A DNA stretch of 60,697 nt from DAOUJW01 sp034422115. GTDB taxonomy: Bacteria > Chloroflexota > Dehalococcoidia > Lucifugimonadales > UBA2985. Within the stretch, counting starts at the first letter, position 1. Every line of letters begins with the position of its first letter. Positions 27,003-35,142 of the stretch are shown piece after piece. Under the pieces are notes generated by a model. The model was given only the letters and a program-made list of their open reading frames with translations. It was not told the DNA's origin and did not search any database. The stretch covers positions 1 to 60,697 of the forward strand of contig DAOUJW010000023.1 of assembly GCA_034422115.1 (NCBI GenBank), read 5' to 3'. A program made the translations under genes and the position numbers.

Positions 27003-27529
27003 AGTCCCTTGCCCAGCCAAGCCCAACAATGCCATGGCAAGCCGCGCACTGCCACGCCTAGCCTGACCCTGCTATGAGTTCCTCGCCGTGCCCTGCCAAG
27101 CCAGACACTGCCATACCCCGCCTTGCTCTGCCGAGCCACACCGCGCCTAGCCCAACCGCGCCATGATGTTCCTCGCCTCGCCATGCCGAACCTAACCGAG
27201 CCAAGCGCTGCCCTACCATGCCGGGCCTAGCCAAGCCGCGTCCTGCCATGCCGAGCCGGGCCCTGCCCAGATTCCCTTGCCATGCCTAGACCTGCCAAAC
27301 CCCGCCCAGCGGTGCCGCACCATGCCGAGCCCTGGCCCGCCTTGATTTCCCTGCCTCGCCCCGCCCCGACAAGCCTAGCCTCACCTTGCCCCGCCTCTCC
27401 GTGCCTGGCCCAACCTCGCCAAGCCATACCCTGATTTCCTCGCCTGGCCACGACGTGCCCTGCCAGACCTTGCCACGCCTAGCCGTACACTGCCTAGCCG
27501 TGCCCAGTCTCGCCTTGATTTACTCGGTT
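27003..27529. repeat. Degenerate pentamer (GCCNN) repeat array
   Basis: About 525 bases in which a GCC-like triplet recurs nearly every 5 bases (units such as TGCCA AGCCG CGCCT AGCCC). The run is punctuated by six related interrupters (GAGTTCCTCGCC, GATGTTCCTCGCC, GATTCCCTTGCC, TGATTTCCCTGCC, TGATTTCCTCGCC, TGATTTACTCGG) at about 27079, 27164, 27268, 27342, 27431 and 27516, giving a higher-order spacing of roughly 75-105 bases. Long open frames through it encode only low-complexity WRG/ARRG-like peptides and are not genes. A second, shorter array is at 28408-28487. Confidence 0.8.
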
Positions 27530-28116
27530 GCTTCTATGGAGACCAGCTTAAAGCGGCCGTACTCCCCGCTCTTCTCCGGCCTCCAGTCTCCCAGGCCGAT
27601 GCGTCTTCCCCCAATGTCCAGCCATTGTCGCAGCTTTGACTCGTCCACCAACTCATCGTCTACGTCCACCTCAAAGGTGCATGACCAGGGAAGGTCAAAC
27701 TTGGCTCTGGTGCGAATCACTCTACTGCGTTGCACCACGACGGACGTGGTGAACTGGACGCTTGTCTGAAGCACATCCAGGTCCACGCCATACCGCTCTT
27801 TGTCGTAGTCAAACGATGTATCAATTACCACAAGGCCCTCCCGGACCTGTGGCCCCTGCTTCAGCTTTCTGGCTCCCGTCTCAATGACGGCGCGGAGGGC
27901 CGCTCCCGGGATGGTAGGCTCATTGGCGGCGTTGAGCCAGAGGCTTCCGACGGTTTCGAGCTCTCGGAGTCTGGCGTCGTCTGACTCTGTTCGGTTGGAG
28001 CCACGTTTACGGGTGATCTCCGCTTTTTCAATGTTGATGGCCGCACTGGGGTCAATTCCTGCTGCGCTGTGGTGGATGATTGGAGAGACTCCTTCAATGA
28101 CGATCCTGTAAAGCAT
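27520..28116 (-). CDS. RAMP-like protein of unknown function
   Basis: 198 residues. YRIVIEGVSPIIHHS opens it, a TIPGAALRAVIETGARK motif lies in the middle and a glycine-rich GGRRIGLGDWRPEKSGEYGRF stretch near the end. The IPGxxLRxxxE pattern and the late Gly-rich loop recall the RRM-like RAMP fold of Cas5/6/7-type RNA-binding proteins, although no cas genes or CRISPR arrays are near. I infer a phage or mobile-element RAMP-like protein. ATG 28116 has GGGAGGT in front. Upstream it overlaps the HNH frame by 256 bases. Downstream the stop abuts the pentamer array. Confidence 0.5.
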   Translation of the reverse strand: MLYRIVIEGVSPIIHHSAAGIDPSAAINIEKAEITRKRGSNRTESDDARLRELETVGSLWLNAANEPTIPGAALRAVIETGARKLKQGPQVREGLVVIDTSFDYDKERYGVDLDVLQTSVQFTTSVVVQRSRVIRTRAKFDLPWSCTFEVDVDDELVDESKLRQWLDIGGRRIGLGDWRPEKSGEYGRFKLVSIEATE

Positions 28117-28433
28117 TCCGCGACTACCTCCCTGAATTTGTGCATGAAATGCCATCTGTCCGCGCCGTAGCGGGTGAACCTCCGCATGGTGGTGGCTATC
28201 TCGTGACAACCGGTGCAGAGGGCCGTGAGATGCTCCGCTGTGGTGTCCTCTTCCCTTGGATAGTTGACAGGCCAGTGATGAGCCTCAACCGCCTCGGCTT
28301 GGCCGCACAGCTGGCACTTGCCTCCTGAGCGCTCGATGGCCTGCTGTCGCGCCAGGCGGTATCGGGGATGGTTGTAGTTATACGTCTCATCACCTCCAAA
28401 AGGGGTTCCCTGCCTCGCCCTGCCAAGCCCCAC
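27861..28433 (-). CDS. HNH endonuclease domain protein
   Basis: Up to 190 residues. The N-terminal half has a zinc-finger-type HNH motif: CQLCGQAEAVEAHHWP...CTGCHEI, with two CxxC pairs and the HH. It is a likely DNA nuclease of phage or mobile-element type. The start is uncertain: GTG 28433 lies inside the pentamer array, and the only strong GGAGGTGAT (about 28390) has no in-frame start codon after it. The last 85 residues are Ser/Pro-rich and overlap the RAMP-like gene in another frame, so either the original stop has been lost or the true C-terminus lies within the overlap. Confidence 0.6.
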   Translation of the reverse strand: MGLGRARQGTPFGGDETYNYNHPRYRLARQQAIERSGGKCQLCGQAEAVEAHHWPVNYPREEDTTAEHLTALCTGCHEIATTMRRFTRYGADRWHFMHKFREVVAECFTGSSLKESLQSSTTAQQELTPVRPSTLKKRRSPVNVAPTEQSQTTPDSESSKPSEASGSTPPMSLPSRERPSAPSLRREPES

Positions 28434-28487
28434 CTAGCGATGCCAGGCCGAGCCGCGCCTAGCACTGCCATGCCAAGCCTAGCCCAG
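28408..28487. repeat. Degenerate pentamer array, right-hand copy
   Basis: About 80 bases of the same GCCNN-like pentamer pattern as 27003-27529, on the other side of the HNH/RAMP-like gene pair. 28488-28714 holds no recognisable gene. Confidence 0.7.
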
Positions 28488-28714
28488 ATAGTTTAAGCAT
28501 AGAACATTAGTTGCGTACTGTCAACTTGTGTCATACCGAATAATGGGTCAAAATGATTTGTCTGCGGTCAGCCCGCCGGAGAGAAGTCCTTGACAGAGCG
28601 TCACCTGCAAGGCTACGCTGACCTGCGACGGCAAGTTGAAATCCGGGATATTCCAAATCGGCAATAGGTGTTAAACCCATGCCAAAAGGCCCCGAAAGCA
28701 GACTGGGGGTTCAA

Positions 28715-29008
28715 ATGACGACCGATAGATTTTTGCAACTGACAATGACTACGTGGCAAGAGGGAGCACAGTTTGTTTCCAAGTGCCTTGAGCTTGAAGT
28801 AGCCAGTTGCGGCGATACCAGGCAGGAGGCCATGGCGAACATAAAAGAGGCTGTTGAACTGTATTTGGAGGACCTGCTTGATCTTGGGGAGATGGAGCGG
28901 GTGCTGCATGAGAAGGGGGTTCAGGCCTTCACCATGGAAGAGCAGGCGACTGAAAGCGTAAGGCTTGAGGAAGACGTATCCAGTCTTCGTGTTGCCCTGC
29001 CAGTGTAA
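28715..29008 (+). CDS. HicB-like antitoxin
   Basis: A 97-residue HicB-type antitoxin fold: the FLQLTMTTWQEGAQFVSKCLELEVASCGDTRQEAMANIKEAVELYLEDL pattern is a partial RNase-H-like HicB domain (beta sheet, then a helix). No DNA-binding C-terminal domain is obvious. ATG 28715 is preferred to 28679 because GGGGGT is 6 bases upstream. It is followed 4 bases later by the HicA gene, so antitoxin precedes toxin here. Confidence 0.7.
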   Translation: MTTDRFLQLTMTTWQEGAQFVSKCLELEVASCGDTRQEAMANIKEAVELYLEDLLDLGEMERVLHEKGVQAFTMEEQATESVRLEEDVSSLRVALPV

Positions 29009-29012
29009 GGTC

Positions 29013-29258
29013 GTGTCCTATCAGGACTTGCCTCTCTGCTCCAGCCGTCAGTTGGTCAACGCTCTTGAACGCCTCGGCTGTTATCCCGGGCGAGCAGGCC
29101 GGGGCAGCCACCAGACATATCGCAGACGGCTGCCCGATGGCGTGGTTGTCACAACCCCGGTAGTGTTGGGCAGAAGAGAGGTTCCCAAGGCAACTCTGAA
29201 GGCGATACTGGACGGCCTGCAAAAAGATTACGGTGATTTTCGCTCCAACCTCAGGTAG
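29013..29258 (+). CDS. HicA-like toxin (YcfA family)
   Basis: An 81-residue dsRBD-like HicA mRNA interferase. The catalytic His is in GRGSHQTYRR, preceded by the LVNALERLG helix and followed by VPKATLKAILDGL. The GTG 29013 start gives the standard length; an in-frame TTG at 28965 would overlap hicB. It forms a toxin-antitoxin pair with the preceding gene. Confidence 0.72.
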   Translation: MSYQDLPLCSSRQLVNALERLGCYPGRAGRGSHQTYRRRLPDGVVVTTPVVLGRREVPKATLKAILDGLQKDYGDFRSNLR

Positions 29259-29338
29259 GCTCTTGGTATGCCTTCATGTCCACATGGCCACATCCCCTCA
29301 TACACCCACGCGCCCCGCTATGCTAAACTTGTAGCACT

Positions 29339-31210
29339 ATGACTACCAGCAGGCTATCGGAGCAGCTGAAGGCCACGCCCACCAAGCCCGGCGTCTATCT
29401 GCTCAAGGGCGGGCACGGAGAGGTGCTGTACGTAGGCAAGGCCGCCAGCCTTCGCAACCGGCTCCAGTCCTACTTCGGGTCGCTCTCCAACCTGGAGCCG
29501 AAGATACACCACCTGGCCAGCAGGATCGCGGACTTCGAGTTCATCGTCACGGAGTCCGAGGCGGAGGCCCTCATCCTTGAGAACACCCTCATCAAGAAGC
29601 AGCGGCCCAGGTACAACGCCCGCCTGAAGGACGACAAGACCTACCCGTACCTCAAGATTGGCCTTAACGAGGAGTTCCCCCAGGTGTACATCACCCGGCG
29701 GGTGTCCAACGACGGCGCACGCTACTTTGGCCCCTACGCCAGCGCCGGCTCCGTGCGCAGGACTATGGACCTGCTCAAGAAGCTCTTCCCCTACCGCTCC
29801 TGCACCAGGGTCATCACCGGCAACGACGCCCGCCCGTGCCTGGAGTACTTCATCAACAGGTGCGTCGCGCCCTGCATAGGGGTCTCGGACAAGGAGGAGT
29901 ACCGCAGGGTAATCGACCAGGTGGTCATGTTCATGGAGGGCCGCACGGAGACGGTGGTGAGAGACCTGCGCCGCAAGATGGAGGACGCCGCCGAGCGCAT
30001 GGAGTTCGAGAGGGCGGCCGTCGTGAGAGACCAGCTCCGGGCCATCGAGCGGGTCACCGAGGGGCAGAAGGTGGTGTCCATGTCCGAGGACGACCAGGAC
30101 GTCATCGCCATGTCCCGCACAGCCGACGAGGCCTGGGTGGAGGTGTTCTTTGTCCGCAGGGGCAAGCTCATTGGCCGTGAGCACTTCATTATGGACGGCG
30201 TGCAGGACGACGAACCCAGTCGCATCCTGTCGGACTTTGTGAAGCAGTACTACGACTCCGTGCCCCAGATACCGCCGCGCCTGCTGCTACACCACCCCCT
30301 TGAAGACGGCGACCTGATCCGGGAGTGGCTGGAGTCGAAGCGCGGCAAGAGGGTGGAGATACGCGTCCCGGAGCGCGGCGAGAAGCGCCGGCTGGTGCAG
30401 ATGGTGGCGGAGAACGCCGCCCAGGGCCTGGAGCAGCTCAAGGCCAAGTGGGTCTCCAACTCGGACGCGCTCAGGTCGGCTATGGAGGAGCTTCAGGAGC
30501 GTCTCAACCTGCCCCGTCCACCCCTTCGCATGGAGTGCTACGACATCTCCAACATCCAGGGCACAACGCCCGTGGGCAGCATGGTGGTATTCGAAGACGG
30601 GCGACCCAAGTCGTCCCACTACAGGCGGTTCAGCATAAAGACGGTGGAGGGTATCGACGACTACGCCATGATGCAGGAGATGCTGCGCCGCCGGTTCCGA
30701 CGCCTGGGCCGCCAGCGTGGCGACGACAACGCGGACTCCGATGCGCCGACGGAGAGAGGCGGGCGGCAGTCGCAGTCCTGGGGCGTCATCCCGGACCTGG
30801 TGCTCATAGACGGAGGCAAGGGGCACCTGAACGCCGTGGTGGAGGTTATGCTGGAGCTGGGCATCGACGACGTGCCGTTGGCAAGCCTGGCCAAGGAGAA
30901 CGAAGAGATATTCGTCCGCGACACCCCTGAGTCGATTATGCTTCCCCGCAACTCCCCTGCCCTGTACATGGTGCAGCGCCTGCGGGACGAGGCACACCGC
31001 TTTGCCGTCACATATCACCAGCGGAGCCGCACGAAGAAGGGGATGCAGTCCGCGCTGGACGCGGTGCCGGGCATTGGCCCCAAGCGCAAGAGGACGCTGC
31101 TGCGGCGGTTTGGGTCTGCCAGGGGCGTCAAGGAAGCCTCCTTGGAGGAGCTGACCGCCATTCCGGGTATGACCAGGAACCTGGCGCAGAAAGTGAAGGA
31201 GCACCTCTAG
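29339..31210 (+). CDS. uvrC: Excinuclease ABC subunit C
   Basis: A 623-residue nucleotide-excision-repair nuclease that makes the 3' and 5' incisions with UvrB. Domains in order: GIY-YIG nuclease (GVYLLKGGHGEVLYVGKA, 1-95), a Cys-containing insertion (SCTRVITG...CLEYFINRCVAPC), the UvrB-binding UVR motif (near 205-240), an RNase-H-like C-terminal nuclease (MECYDISNIQG...LVLIDGGKGHLNA) and a helix-hairpin-helix pair at the end (VPGIGPKRKRTLL, IPGMTRNLAQK). TAAACT (29324-29329) lies 9 bases before the ATG with no Shine-Dalgarno, suggesting leaderless translation. Confidence 0.94.
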   Translation: MTTSRLSEQLKATPTKPGVYLLKGGHGEVLYVGKAASLRNRLQSYFGSLSNLEPKIHHLASRIADFEFIVTESEAEALILENTLIKKQRPRYNARLKDDKTYPYLKIGLNEEFPQVYITRRVSNDGARYFGPYASAGSVRRTMDLLKKLFPYRSCTRVITGNDARPCLEYFINRCVAPCIGVSDKEEYRRVIDQVVMFMEGRTETVVRDLRRKMEDAAERMEFERAAVVRDQLRAIERVTEGQKVVSMSEDDQDVIAMSRTADEAWVEVFFVRRGKLIGREHFIMDGVQDDEPSRILSDFVKQYYDSVPQIPPRLLLHHPLEDGDLIREWLESKRGKRVEIRVPERGEKRRLVQMVAENAAQGLEQLKAKWVSNSDALRSAMEELQERLNLPRPPLRMECYDISNIQGTTPVGSMVVFEDGRPKSSHYRRFSIKTVEGIDDYAMMQEMLRRRFRRLGRQRGDDNADSDAPTERGGRQSQSWGVIPDLVLIDGGKGHLNAVVEVMLELGIDDVPLASLAKENEEIFVRDTPESIMLPRNSPALYMVQRLRDEAHRFAVTYHQRSRTKKGMQSALDAVPGIGPKRKRTLLRRFGSARGVKEASLEELTAIPGMTRNLAQKVKEHL

Positions 31211-31212
31211 AT

Positions 31213-31554
31213 ATGTTCAAGTACGCTTTCCTGGGCTTCGGCATAACCCTTCTTTGTCTTATCACCATTGTCATCCCCATAGTCCACTTCATCACGGTGC
31301 CCCTGTCCCCCCTGATTGGCGGCTGGACCGCCGGGTACAACGCAAAGGCCAAGCCGGACGCGGCCATAGGCATAGGCGTCTTTATGGGCGTGCTGATTGT
31401 AATCCCGGTTGCGATTGCGGTGATCTTTGCAGGGGTAGTCCTGTCGGTTGACGACTTCATTCTGAGGGCGCTGGGCTTTGGGATTCCGGCGCTCACCGTC
31501 GTCATGGGTTCCATTGGCGCTATGGTAGGCGGCGGCATGTCCCGCTCATCGTGA
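31213..31554 (+). CDS. Small multi-pass membrane protein
   Basis: 113 residues with three or four hydrophobic segments (about 5-30, 50-70, 85-107) and glycine-rich loops. No family is recognised. It starts 2 bases after the uvrC stop, with AAGGAG about 11 bases upstream inside the uvrC end, so it is translated from the same message. Confidence 0.6.
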   Translation: MFKYAFLGFGITLLCLITIVIPIVHFITVPLSPLIGGWTAGYNAKAKPDAAIGIGVFMGVLIVIPVAIAVIFAGVVLSVDDFILRALGFGIPALTVVMGSIGAMVGGGMSRSS

Positions 31555-31558
31555 CGCC

Positions 31559-32071
31559 GTGTGCAACAGAATAGCGTGCTACGGCTGTGGCGCACTGGTC
31601 GATGACGCGCCGGGCAAGCCGCACAAGTACCTTGGCACCGTCTGGGGGTGCTGGGAGGTGTTCGGGCAGGCGCTGGCAAAGGAGTACGGCGCGGCCTTCA
31701 ATAACGGCCTTGGCGTGACCCACAGGCTCACGGTGGACGCCTATGCCGTGCAGCATCCCGGAACACCCGGCCGGCAGACCATCCAGTCGATGAACGTACA
31801 CCTGGTGAGCCTATATCTGCTCCTGGAGCACGGCCAGGGTTGGCGCGAAGTCATGAACGCCATCAGGAGATCGCTCAGGGCCGCGTCCCAGTTCGTGTGG
31901 CTTGAGCCGCCGGTCCCCAACGGCACGATGACAGTCCTTGACGTGGCCGCAGCGCGGGACATGGAAGAGCATCAGGGTTTGGTGCGTGCGTGGGCCGAGG
32001 ACGTTTGGCAGGCCTGGTCAGGGCACCAAGACCACGTGCGGGAGTTCGCAAGGCGGAACCTGGGGTTGTGA
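31559..32071 (+). CDS. DUF5946 family protein
   Basis: 170 residues. The N-terminal zinc-ribbon-like CYGCGAL and the motif GVTHRLTVDAYAVQHPG are characteristic of DUF5946, whose function is unknown. The GTG start lies 4 bases after the previous stop codon, so it appears to be the third gene of a uvrC operon. Confidence 0.7.
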   Translation: MCNRIACYGCGALVDDAPGKPHKYLGTVWGCWEVFGQALAKEYGAAFNNGLGVTHRLTVDAYAVQHPGTPGRQTIQSMNVHLVSLYLLLEHGQGWREVMNAIRRSLRAASQFVWLEPPVPNGTMTVLDVAAARDMEEHQGLVRAWAEDVWQAWSGHQDHVREFARRNLGL

Positions 32072-32080
32072 TTGCAATTA

Positions 32081-32110
32081 CGTAGGGGCGGTTCGCGAAC
32101 CGCCCCTACG
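32081..32110. repeat. 30-base perfect palindrome
   Basis: Perfectly self-complementary, with core GGGCGGTTCGCGAACCGCCC. The same core recurs at 54503-54522. It could form a stem-loop or cruciform. It lies between convergent genes. Confidence 0.85.
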
Positions 32111-32130
32111 CGTGTCCTTAATCTACCGCC

Positions 32131-32502
32131 CTAGTCCACGTCCGTCCCGGTGCCCGTGGCCCTCTGCATCTCCGCCTCCTCCAGCCAGCGGCGAAGCAGC
32201 ACCCGCGCCTCCCGCTTCCGCAGGTCAAGGCCGGATATGCCCACGGCCCGCCACAGCGCGCCGGTCGAGACCCTGGCGCGCACGGACTCCCCTACTGCCG
32301 GCAGCTCCACGCCAAGGGCCTGCGCCACGAACGCGGCTGTCCACGTGCCCACCCTGGACGCGTGGCACTTGGTGACGGCACGTCCCTTGTGTAGCACCGA
32401 CAGCCCGCTTTTGCCCATCTGCACGGTCAGCACAATGTGGGCCGACGGCTGTTCCAGCAACTGGTCTGCGTACTCCTGGGCCTTCTTCCGGCTTATGCCC
32501 AT
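32131..32502 (-). CDS. Hypothetical protein, 123 aa
   Basis: A soluble, basic protein with no family that I recognise. The N-terminus is helical (SRKKAQEYADQLLEQ), the middle probably beta-rich (HIVLTVQMGKSGLSVLHKG), and the C-terminus helical and charged (LRKREARVLLRRWLEEAEM). AGGGGGTGA precedes the ATG. Third-position G/C bias is strong, in line with a real gene. It is isolated, between a palindrome and the sulfur operon. Confidence 0.55.
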   Translation of the reverse strand: MGISRKKAQEYADQLLEQPSAHIVLTVQMGKSGLSVLHKGRAVTKCHASRVGTWTAAFVAQALGVELPAVGESVRARVSTGALWRAVGISGLDLRKREARVLLRRWLEEAEMQRATGTGTDVD

Positions 32503-32600
32503 GGCGTCACCCCCTGTTCGAGTCGGGCACTTTGTTTAGGGATTTACTGTGCTCCTCATTTTGCTATGAGATACCAGGTATAGACAAGCGGTCTCTTTGC

Positions 32601-33149
32601 CTACAGCCGCAGCCGCATGACGTGCCGCCTTGTGCCCGCTCTGCCCACCTCCTCGAACCCCAGCCCGGCGAAGGTCGGGATGACACCCATGAACTTGTAG
32701 CTTGGCGAGTCCGGGTCAACCGGGTAAGCCTCCACAACCGACGCTCCCCTGCCGCGGGCCTGCTCCACCGCCGCGGACACAAGCTGTTTGGCTATCCCCT
32801 GCCCTCTGAGGCGTCTTGGAATGAACATACACACCAGAGACCAGACCGAGTCGGGAGGCTCCTCCGGGTCTTGCACCCCGCCGAGTTTGCGGTAGGTGGG
32901 ACGGGGCGCAATGGAGCACCAGGCCACCGGCTGGTCGTTGTCGTAGCCAAGGATGCCCACCGGCTCCCCGCCCAGCACGCGGCCCTGCATCGCCGCCTTC
33001 TTGTTGGAGCGGTCCCTGCGCCTTACGCCGGGCATGTCGCGCCACACCATGCACCAGCAGTACTTTGGCCCGCCCGGGGCCTCGAACAGGCGCTCCATGT
33101 CCGGCCACCGTTCTGGCGTAACCTCGCGGAAGACCAGCTTTAGGGTCAT
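32601..33149 (-). CDS. GNAT family N-acetyltransferase
   Basis: A 182-residue GCN5-type acetyltransferase. The acetyl-CoA loop is RRLRGQGIAKQLV, with the preceding VWSLVCMFI strand, and a C-terminal GFEEVGR segment. The YCWCMVWRD region near the N-terminus is common in a YitH/HolE-like branch with unknown substrate. The start is ATG 33149, 19 bases after the sat stop, so it is the last gene of the sulfate-assimilation operon; a functional link is not proven. Confidence 0.78.
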   Translation of the reverse strand: MTLKLVFREVTPERWPDMERLFEAPGGPKYCWCMVWRDMPGVRRRDRSNKKAAMQGRVLGGEPVGILGYDNDQPVAWCSIAPRPTYRKLGGVQDPEEPPDSVWSLVCMFIPRRLRGQGIAKQLVSAAVEQARGRGASVVEAYPVDPDSPSYKFMGVIPTFAGLGFEEVGRAGTRRHVMRLRL

Positions 33150-33168
33150 GGTGGCGAGGCTGCCCGCT

Positions 33169-34335
33169 CTAGGTTGTCTGCGCAGCCAGGGTTGCGTCGA
33201 TGAGGATCCGGGCAACCTCCGGTCGGGTGAACTCCTCCGGCGGCATCTGGCCCTGCCTCAGCATCTCCCTGAACTGGGTCCCCGTCAGGCTGACCCTCTC
33301 GCCTGGGCCGTGGGGGCACGTCCTCTCCGTCGCCATGCCGTTGCAGCGACGGCAGTAGAAGGAGTTCTCGAAGAACATGGGCCTTATGTCCAGCGCCTCC
33401 GGGTCGAACTCGCTGAATATGTGCTGGGCGTCGTAGGCGCCGTAGTAGCTGCCGACTCCTGCGTGGTCTCTCCCCACGATGAAGTGGGTGCAGCCGAAAT
33501 TCTTCCTCACCAGGGCGTGGAAGACGGCCTCCCTGGGACCGGCGTAGCGCATGTACGTGTGTAGCCCCGAGAGGAGTACCCTGTTCCTGGGGTAGTACGC
33601 CTCCAGCAGCGCCTCGTAGCAGCGCATTCTGACCGCCGCGGGAAAGTCGCCCTCCCGGGTCTCCCCCACCAGGGGATGCAGCAGAAGGCCGTCGGCAACC
33701 TCCAGGGCGCATTTGTGGATGTACTCGTGGGCCCTGTGCACGGGGTTGCGCGTCTGGAATCCAACAACGCTGCTCCAACCCTGGCCCTCTATGTACTCCC
33801 TGGTCTGGGAAGGAGTGCAGTGGCGGGACGCTACGCCCTCCTCCAACCTCGTGAGGGCCTGGAACATGACTATCTTCCCCGCAAGGAGAACGTCTCCGTC
33901 CCTGTACACGCCGGCGACGCCGGGGTGCCTGTCCTCCGTCGTGCGGTACACCTTCTGCGCCTCCTCCTCCCGGTCGCGCCTGAACTTGCCCTCCAGGGTC
34001 AGAACGCCCGCTATCTCCCCGGAGCCGTCGGCAAGGGCGACCTTCGCGCCCTCTCTGAGGTCGGAGGTTGTGAGCGTGTCCGACGCCAGGGTCACGGGTA
34101 TGGTCCAGGGCACCCCGTTGGAGAGGCGCATTTCGTTGACCACGGACATGTAGTCTTCGTGCCCAAGGAAGCCATCCAGGGGGCTGAATGCGCCCTGGGC
34201 TATCAGATGCGCGTCGGAAAGCTGTCTGGGGTTGAGGGGGACTACGGGCAGGCCCCTGGCCTCCTCCTTCAGCGACTCCGCCTGTTCCCCATCAAGGTAC
34301 CGGTTTACCAGCGCGCCCCCGTGAGGCGTTATCAC
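33169..34335 (-). CDS. sat: Sulfate adenylyltransferase (ATP sulfurylase)
   Basis: A 388-residue homomeric-type ATP sulfurylase that forms adenylyl sulfate (APS) from sulfate and ATP. The nucleotide motif QTRNPVHRAHE and the VGRDHAGVG motif are intact, and a C-terminal Cys/His set (CRRCNG...CPHG) is present as in many bacterial Sat proteins. No APS kinase domain is fused. The start is GTG 34335, which overlaps the stop codon of the APS reductase gene by 4 bases (GTGA). The longer frame to 34395 lies inside that gene. Confidence 0.92.
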   Translation of the reverse strand: MITPHGGALVNRYLDGEQAESLKEEARGLPVVPLNPRQLSDAHLIAQGAFSPLDGFLGHEDYMSVVNEMRLSNGVPWTIPVTLASDTLTTSDLREGAKVALADGSGEIAGVLTLEGKFRRDREEEAQKVYRTTEDRHPGVAGVYRDGDVLLAGKIVMFQALTRLEEGVASRHCTPSQTREYIEGQGWSSVVGFQTRNPVHRAHEYIHKCALEVADGLLLHPLVGETREGDFPAAVRMRCYEALLEAYYPRNRVLLSGLHTYMRYAGPREAVFHALVRKNFGCTHFIVGRDHAGVGSYYGAYDAQHIFSEFDPEALDIRPMFFENSFYCRRCNGMATERTCPHGPGERVSLTGTQFREMLRQGQMPPEEFTRPEVARILIDATLAAQTT

Positions 34336-35111
34336 TTGCTCTTCTCCGCCGCCGCCTTGATGCTGTCCAGGGAGTCGATCAGGTGCAGGCCGCACTCCTT
34401 GGAGTTGGGGTCAAGCTCCCACCACCACCTGCCGGCCCTGGGGTCCTCGTCGGGGCTTACGGCGCGGGTGCAGGGGTCGCACCCGATGCTGGGGAAGCCG
34501 TTGTCGTGGAGCTCGTTGTAGGGCACGTTGTACTCGCGGATGTAGTCCCACACCTGCTCCCACGTCCAGTCTGCCAGTGGGTTCAGCTTCACGCGGTTGC
34601 CGTGAGCTTCGTCCATCTCCACTTTGTCTATGTACGTCCGGGACACCGCCTGGTCGCGGCGCAGGCCGCTTATCCACGCGTCCAGGCCGTTCAGCGCCCG
34701 CTCCAGGGGCTCCACCTTGCGAATGCCGCAGCACAGCTTTCGCAGTTCCTCCGACTTGTAGAACAGGTTGAAGCCGTGCTCCGCCACCATGTCGGTCACC
34801 TGCTGCAGGTCGGGATAGTACGGCTCGAAGACCAGGCTTCCGTATCGCATCCTTATCTGGTCAATAAGGGTGTAAGTCTCGGTGGGAAGGCGCAGGGTCT
34901 CCAGGGTGAATACGCGGGCCTCCGGGTTTATGCGGTACAGCATGTCGATGAGCACCACGTCCTCAGCGCCAAAGCTGGACGACAGCCCCAGTCTTGGGTG
35001 AAACTCCCTCAGCGCCCACTCAAGGACCTCCTGGGGCGACCTGCTTTCCAGCTCCCGGCTGGCGACCTTCACCTCTTCAGCAGTCAGGGTCTTTTCCGTT
35101 GGTTCCAGCAA
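34332..35111 (-). CDS. cysH: Adenylyl-sulfate (APS) reductase, CysH family
   Basis: 259 residues with the PP-loop-type SSSFGAED motif. The iron-sulfur cysteine set of APS reductases is C127-C128 (LCCGIRK) and C211/C214 (GCDPCTR), and the C-terminal catalytic ECGLH has C240. The extra cysteines identify a 4Fe-4S enzyme that reduces APS directly rather than PAPS, which fits the absence of APS kinase. It makes sulfite for assimilation; no sulfite reductase gene lies in the window. Second gene of the tauE-cysH-sat-GNAT operon. Confidence 0.9.
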   Translation of the reverse strand: MLEPTEKTLTAEEVKVASRELESRSPQEVLEWALREFHPRLGLSSSFGAEDVVLIDMLYRINPEARVFTLETLRLPTETYTLIDQIRMRYGSLVFEPYYPDLQQVTDMVAEHGFNLFYKSEELRKLCCGIRKVEPLERALNGLDAWISGLRRDQAVSRTYIDKVEMDEAHGNRVKLNPLADWTWEQVWDYIREYNVPYNELHDNGFPSIGCDPCTRAVSPDEDPRAGRWWWELDPNSKECGLHLIDSLDSIKAAAEKSK

Positions 35112-35142
35112 TTCATGCCTCCGAAGTCTTGGCTTCCCAAGA

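Noticed and set aside
26999..27451. Several ORFs rich in WRG/ARRG repeats on the minus strand
   Set aside because: They are translations of the pentamer repeat array; the same low-complexity pattern appears in more than one frame and no domain is present.
27003..27529. Possible CRISPR array next to the RAMP-like gene
   Set aside because: The repeats are 5-base degenerate units with variable interrupters. There are no constant 25-40-base repeats with unique spacers, and no cas genes.
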